Part shown: positions 14,434 to 18,328 of the stretch, one piece after another
How positions within the stretch are numbered: position 1 is the stretch's first letter
Layout: each line of letters starts with the position of its first letter
Source: Pyrodictiaceae archaeon
GTDB taxonomy: Archaea > Thermoproteota > Thermoprotei_A > Sulfolobales > Pyrodictiaceae
Assembly (NCBI GenBank): GCA_027033675.1
Contig: JALVKZ010000002.1
Coordinates: forward strand, 1-18,328
Direction of reading: 5' to 3'
Length of the DNA stretch: 18,328 bases
Notes under the pieces: generated by a model
The model's database searches: none
What the model was told of the DNA's origin: nothing
Seen by the model: only the letters and a program-made list of their open reading frames with translations
Program-made: the position numbers and the translations under genes

Positions 14434-16854
14434 TTGCCGCAAAAAATAGAATTCATGCTTCTCGATTCAAGCTACGAGATAATAGGTAAGGAGCCAGTAA
14501 TAGTACTCTGGGGCTTACTGCCCAGTGGTGAGCGCGCTGTTCTATTTGATAAGAGGTTTAGGCCTTACTTCTACGCACTATTAGCTAAGCATGCTACAGA
14601 TTATGAGAGAGTTGTGAGTCGTATTAGGGGACTAAGTAAGCCCTCAAGCCCAATTATTAATGTAAGGCTTCTTGATAAGAAATATTTTGGAAGACCCCGG
14701 AAAGCTGTTCGTGTAACAACGGTTATACCTGAATATGTCAGGATTTATCGTGAAGAAGTTAGGCGTATCAATAGCGTTGAAGAAGTCCTTGAAGCTGATA
14801 TAAGGTTTGCGATGAGGTACCTAATTGATAAGCACTTGTTCCCGTTCCACGTCTACGAGGCCGAAGTAGAAGAGATAAAATCCTTAGCCGGATACCGTGT
14901 GCATAAAGTATTCAACATAGTATCGGATCCAAGGCTTAAAGAGGATGCGCCTATACAAAACTATTTGTCTATGCTGCGCGTTCTTGCATTTGATATCGAG
15001 GTTTATAGTAGGCATGGAAGCCCTAACCCAAATACAGACCCAGTAATAATTATAGCTGTGATGGATTCCTCGGGGCAAAAGAAGCTCTTCGAGGCAGAGA
15101 GATACGACGATAAAAGAGCCATAAGGGAGTTTGTTAACTATATAAAGAGTTTTGACCCGGACATTGTTGTTGGGTACAATAATAATGAGTTTGACTGGCC
15201 ATACTTGCTTAATAGGGCTCATAGACTAGGGATAAAGCTTGATGTAACTAGACGAGTAGGCGCGGAGCCCACTACGAGTGTTCACGGTCATATATCGGTT
15301 CCGGGTCGCTTAAACGTAGATCTATATGACTACGCGGAGGAAATGCATGAGATAAAGGTTAAGACGCTAGAAGAGGTAGCCGAGTACCTAGGCGTGATGA
15401 AGAAGAGCGAGAGAGTCCTAATAGAATGGTGGCGTATCCCCGAATATTGGGACGATCCTAAAAAGCGTGGCCTGCTACGCCAATACGCCCTGGATGATGT
15501 TGTTTCAACCTATGGGCTAGCAGAAAAGATGTTGCCGTTCGCTATCCAGTTATCAACAGTTACTGGTGTCCCACTGGACCAAGTTGGTGCTATGGGAGTA
15601 GGGTTTAGGCTAGAATGGTACCTTATCCGTGCAGCATATGACATGAACGAACTTGTACCCAACAGGGTAGAACGTAGGGAGGAGAGTTATCGCGGAGCTA
15701 TAGTGCTTAAACCGCTAAGAGGTGTCCACGAAAACATAGCTGTTCTAGACTTTAGCTCCATGTATCCCAATATAATGATAAAGTACAATGTTGGCCCCGA
15801 TACTATAGTTGATGACCCAGCTGAGTGCGAGAGGTATGGCGGCTGCTATGTTGCACCCGAAGTAGGGCATAGGTTTCGCAAAGAGCCCCCAGGCTTCTTC
15901 AAAACCGTATTGGTAAACCTAGTATCGCTAAGAAAGAAGGTTAGGGAGGAGATGAAGAAGTACCCAGTTGATTCGCCGGAATATAGGCTACTCGATGAGA
16001 GACAGAAGGCTCTCAAAGTATTAGCTAATGCAAGCTATGGCTACATGGGATGGACTGGTGCACGGTGGTATTGTAGAAGATGCGCCGAAGCTGTAACAGC
16101 TTGGGGAAGAAACCTTATCCGCTCAGCTATTGAGTATGCACGTAAGCTGGGACTTAAGGTAATATACGGAGACACGGACTCGCTTTTTGTAACGTATGAT
16201 CCGGAGAAGGTCAAGAAGCTCATAGAGTATGTTGAAAAGGAACTAGGCTTCGAGATAAAAATAGATAAGATATACAAGAGGGTATTTTTCACAGAGGCTA
16301 AGAAGAGATATGCAGGCATACTTAAGGATGGACGAATAGACATTGTAGGATTTGAAGCTGTTCGGGGCGACTGGTGTGAACTGGCCAAGGAGGTTCAAGC
16401 AACAACTGCTGAGATAGTTCTTAAGACGGGAAATGTGGATCAAGCTATAGAGTATGTTAGGAAAGTGATAAAGGAGCTTAAGGAAGGGAAAATACCTATA
16501 GAGAAGCTAATTATATGGAAAACTCTTAGCAAGAAGCTAGACGAGTACGAGCACGAGGCCCCACATGTAGTAGCTGCCAAGAGGATGCGAGATGCAGGTT
16601 ATGAGGTATCTCCCGGCGATAAAATAGGTTATGTAATAGTAAAGGGTAGGGGGAGTATATCAAGTCGTGCATATCCATACTTTATGGTAAAGCCTGGAGA
16701 CATTGATGTAGAATATTATATTGATAGACAGATCATACCAGCAGCCCTAAGGATACTGGGCTATTTCGGGGTTACTGAAAACCAGTTAAAAGCAGCTGCA
16801 GCGGCGGGCCAGCGGAGTCTATTCGAGTTCTTTACAGCCAAGAGAGGTAAGTAA
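14434..16854 (+). CDS. polB: Family B DNA polymerase with 3'-5' exonuclease
   Basis: This is a replicative or repair DNA polymerase with proofreading. The 806-residue protein closely resembles, from memory, the Pyrodictium occultum enzyme of about 803 residues. Exo I is FDIEVY (D187, E189), Exo II VGYNNNEFDWPY (247-257) and Exo III YALDDVVSTY (351-360). Polymerase motif A is DFSSMYPNIM (439-448), motif B KVLANASYGY (528-537) and motif C YGDTDS (578-583). All catalytic acids are intact and there is no intein at any motif. The C-terminus carries a PCNA-binding box, QRSLFEFF (793-800). The start is TTG at 14434. It is needed to keep the first strand KIEFMLLDSSYEI and is the only start codon in that part of the frame. 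No clear Shine-Dalgarno precedes it, so the mRNA may be leaderless or nearly so. Confidence 0.97.
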   Translation: MPQKIEFMLLDSSYEIIGKEPVIVLWGLLPSGERAVLFDKRFRPYFYALLAKHATDYERVVSRIRGLSKPSSPIINVRLLDKKYFGRPRKAVRVTTVIPEYVRIYREEVRRINSVEEVLEADIRFAMRYLIDKHLFPFHVYEAEVEEIKSLAGYRVHKVFNIVSDPRLKEDAPIQNYLSMLRVLAFDIEVYSRHGSPNPNTDPVIIIAVMDSSGQKKLFEAERYDDKRAIREFVNYIKSFDPDIVVGYNNNEFDWPYLLNRAHRLGIKLDVTRRVGAEPTTSVHGHISVPGRLNVDLYDYAEEMHEIKVKTLEEVAEYLGVMKKSERVLIEWWRIPEYWDDPKKRGLLRQYALDDVVSTYGLAEKMLPFAIQLSTVTGVPLDQVGAMGVGFRLEWYLIRAAYDMNELVPNRVERREESYRGAIVLKPLRGVHENIAVLDFSSMYPNIMIKYNVGPDTIVDDPAECERYGGCYVAPEVGHRFRKEPPGFFKTVLVNLVSLRKKVREEMKKYPVDSPEYRLLDERQKALKVLANASYGYMGWTGARWYCRRCAEAVTAWGRNLIRSAIEYARKLGLKVIYGDTDSLFVTYDPEKVKKLIEYVEKELGFEIKIDKIYKRVFFTEAKKRYAGILKDGRIDIVGFEAVRGDWCELAKEVQATTAEIVLKTGNVDQAIEYVRKVIKELKEGKIPIEKLIIWKTLSKKLDEYEHEAPHVVAAKRMRDAGYEVSPGDKIGYVIVKGRGSISSRAYPYFMVKPGDIDVEYYIDRQIIPAALRILGYFGVTENQLKAAAAAGQRSLFEFFTAKRGK

Positions 16855-16870
16855 TTCCCTTCTCACAAGG

Positions 16871-16881
16871 TATATTAGAGA
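16871..16881 (+). promoter_or_regulatory. Possible TATA box of the GTPase operon
   Basis: GGTATATTAGA lies in the 91-base gap after polB, giving an expected start near 16902 and a leader of about 44 bases before ATG 16946. Read-through from polB is also possible. Confidence 0.35.
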
Positions 16882-16945
16882 ACAGCAGTCGATTGTATTC
16901 CGTTGTAGAGAAAGGGGTATAGGGACGAGCCAGCGGTGAATATCA

Positions 16946-17761
16946 ATGATACTAGCCTCATGGAGATCACTTATATGGGTTATACGGAGAGCTGATATTG
17001 TCTTAGAAGTAGTTGATGCGCGGGATCCAATGTCTACTCGTAGTCGTAGATTAGAGCGTCTCGTCGAGAGCATGGGAAAGAAACTAATAATAGTTATTAA
17101 TAAGAGCGACCTTGTCCCTCGTGATGTTGTGGAGAAATGGAAGAAGCTATTTGAGGGCAGGGGTTATAAAACGGTTTACATTGCTGCAAGAGACCACAAG
17201 GGTACAAGAAGGCTCCGTATAGCTATTAGAAGGATGGCTACAAGCCTTCCCGCGATAGCCGCGGTGACAGGATTCCCGAAGACAGGAAAGTCAAGCATCA
17301 TAAATGCGCTAAAAGGGCGTCATAGTGCCTCTACAAGCCCTATTCCCGGGAGCCCAGGCTATACTACCCATGCACAGCTCTATCGAATCGGAGAGAACCT
17401 ATACATGATAGATACGCCAGGGGTTATTCCAGTTGAGGGTGGGCCTTTGGAAGCCATTATACGCGGTTATCCTCCTGAGCAGCTAAAGGACCCGGTTAGG
17501 CCAGCAGTAATGCTCCTGGAAAAGGCTCTACGCTATAACCCTAGAAGCGTTAAGGACGCCTATGGTATTGATGAGAAAGATCCTTACAAGATACTTGAAC
17601 TGATCGCCTTGAGACGCGGATGGCGTTACAAAAGCGATGGCGAACCTTTAATAGAAGAGGCTGCTCGCGTAGTTATAAGGGATTATCATAGAGGGAAGCT
17701 CCTCTTCTATGTACCTCCAGAGGAGTATCTGGTGCGCATCTCCAGGCAGAGCCGGGGCTAA
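16946..17761 (+). CDS. Circularly permuted GTPase (YlqF/RbgA-like, COG1161)
   Basis: The GTPase motifs occur in permuted order: G4 NKSD (52-55), then G1 GFPKTGKSS (109-117), then G3 DTPG (156-159). A likely switch residue is T140 or T141 in GSPGYTTH. This order defines the YlqF/YawG group, whose members help assemble the large ribosomal subunit. DARDPMSTRS (24-33) is also typical of the family. The 271-residue length fits archaeal members; a helical C-terminal region (about 165-271) follows the G domain. ATG 16946 has GGTGAA 5 bases upstream (16935-16940). The next gene begins 21 bases after the stop, so they likely form an operon. The ribosome-assembly role is inferred from bacterial and eukaryotic relatives. 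Confidence 0.92.
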   Translation: MILASWRSLIWVIRRADIVLEVVDARDPMSTRSRRLERLVESMGKKLIIVINKSDLVPRDVVEKWKKLFEGRGYKTVYIAARDHKGTRRLRIAIRRMATSLPAIAAVTGFPKTGKSSIINALKGRHSASTSPIPGSPGYTTHAQLYRIGENLYMIDTPGVIPVEGGPLEAIIRGYPPEQLKDPVRPAVMLLEKALRYNPRSVKDAYGIDEKDPYKILELIALRRGWRYKSDGEPLIEEAARVVIRDYHRGKLLFYVPPEEYLVRISRQSRG

Positions 17762-17782
17762 TGCCGTGAGTGTGATGAGGCA

Positions 17783-18328
17783 GTGATAGCGAATAAGCAG
17801 TTTGTAGTAATAACGGGGCGTCCAGGTGTTGGGAAGACCACGCTTGTCAGGCGGGTTCTGGAAAAGCTTATTTCTAACGGGGTCGCTGTTATTGGTTTTT
17901 ATTGCCCTGAAGTTCGAGTAGGTGGTAGAAGAATAGGTTTTCGTATTGAGAGCCTTGATGGGAGAGTATCGGGCTGGCTTGCCAAGATAAGTGGGTGTGA
18001 TGGTCCTGCAGTGGGGCGTTATACCACTTGTAGGGAGGCGGAGAAGGTAGCAGAGGAGGCTTTAAAGGACCTGGATCGTGCTGACTTGGTTGTTATAGAT
18101 GAGATAGGTCCTATGGAGCTAAGGCTTCCCGGAATACGCAGAAAGATCCTTGACGTTATTAAGTCTGATAAGCCTGGCGTTTTTGTTGCTCATTATCGTT
18201 TAAGGGACCCTGAGATTCTCCCCGTTCTTAGGACGAAGGGATACTGGTTCGAGGTGACTCTCAACAACCGGGATATGATTGTTGTCGATGTCTATGGTGT
18301 TGTTAGAAGGCTTTTGGCTAAACTTAGG
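17783..18328 (+). CDS. THEP1-like nucleoside-triphosphatase (COG1618), 3' end cut by window edge
   Basis: An open frame runs to the right edge without a stop, giving 182 codons. It has a Walker A GRPGVGKT (12-19) and Walker B LVVIDEIGPMEL (102-113). Between them lie GFYCPEVRVGGRRIGFRIESLDG and an arm that ends in VGRYT, as in thermophilic THEP1 NTPases. Those hydrolyse NTPs slowly in vitro and their cellular role is unclear. Family members are about 170-190 residues, so little is missing. The only in-frame start after the upstream TAA is GTG at 17783. GATGAGG (17774-17780) lies only 2 bases before it, an unusually short spacing. It follows the permuted GTPase after 21 bases. Confidence 0.9.
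   Translation, partial: MIANKQFVVITGRPGVGKTTLVRRVLEKLISNGVAVIGFYCPEVRVGGRRIGFRIESLDGRVSGWLAKISGCDGPAVGRYTTCREAEKVAEEALKDLDRADLVVIDEIGPMELRLPGIRRKILDVIKSDKPGVFVAHYRLRDPEILPVLRTKGYWFEVTLNNRDMIVVDVYGVVRRLLAKLR

Noticed and set aside
1..18328. CRISPR arrays, insertion sequences, integrase or phage genes
   Set aside because: No regularly spaced repeats, transposase, integrase or structural phage genes were seen on either strand.

Overview
The window is a dense piece of an archaeal, probably crenarchaeal chromosome. The gene content is archaeal throughout: type 2 methionine aminopeptidase, DnaG-type Toprim primase, aPelota, archaeal PheST and TyrRS, family B DNA polymerase. Shine-Dalgarno sites match GGAGGTGATC, GTG and TTG starts are frequent, and a 5S rRNA gene stands apart from other rRNA. 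The DNA polymerase resembles, from memory, the Pyrodictium occultum enzyme (shared DSSYEI, MGVGFRLEWYL and SSRAYPYFMV blocks). A hyperthermophilic member of the Pyrodictiaceae (Pyrodictium or Hyperthermus type) is the best guess, but no search was run.

Layout. 1-120: 5S rRNA on the minus strand, its 3' end cut by the window edge. 261-3577: methionine aminopeptidase, a DUF1512-type membrane protein, a membrane-anchored zinc ribbon, and a UPF0173 metallo-hydrolase. 3685-6892: pheS and pheT, overlapping by 20 bases and ended by a large GC-rich folded element with a T-tract. 7127-9663: tyrS and dnaG, each behind the same ATACTTATA promoter core, with a second folded stretch between them. 10903-9719 (minus): an M50 site-2-type membrane protease, divergent from a two-gene operon (COG2413-type nucleotidyltransferase and COG2108-type radical SAM protein) of unknown function. 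13842-12778 (minus): pelota, convergent with the radical SAM gene by an 8-base overlap. 13925-14387: a RimI/Ard1-like acetyltransferase whose start lies in the wrong frame. 14434-16854: family B DNA polymerase with a PCNA-binding tail. 16946 to the end: a circularly permuted GTPase and a THEP1-like NTPase cut by the right edge.

Most genes are housekeeping and belong to information processing: protein maturation (MetAP, acetyltransferase), tRNA charging (PheST, TyrRS), ribosome rescue and assembly (Pelota, permuted GTPase, 5S), replication (PolB) and RNA turnover or priming (DnaG). There is no sign of mobile elements, CRISPR or phage genes. The most interesting parts are the structured element after pheT, the nucleotidyltransferase/radical SAM pair, the DUF1512 protein whose second half resembles the GPR/YyaC protease-like fold, and the acetyltransferase with a displaced start and an altered acetyl-CoA loop.
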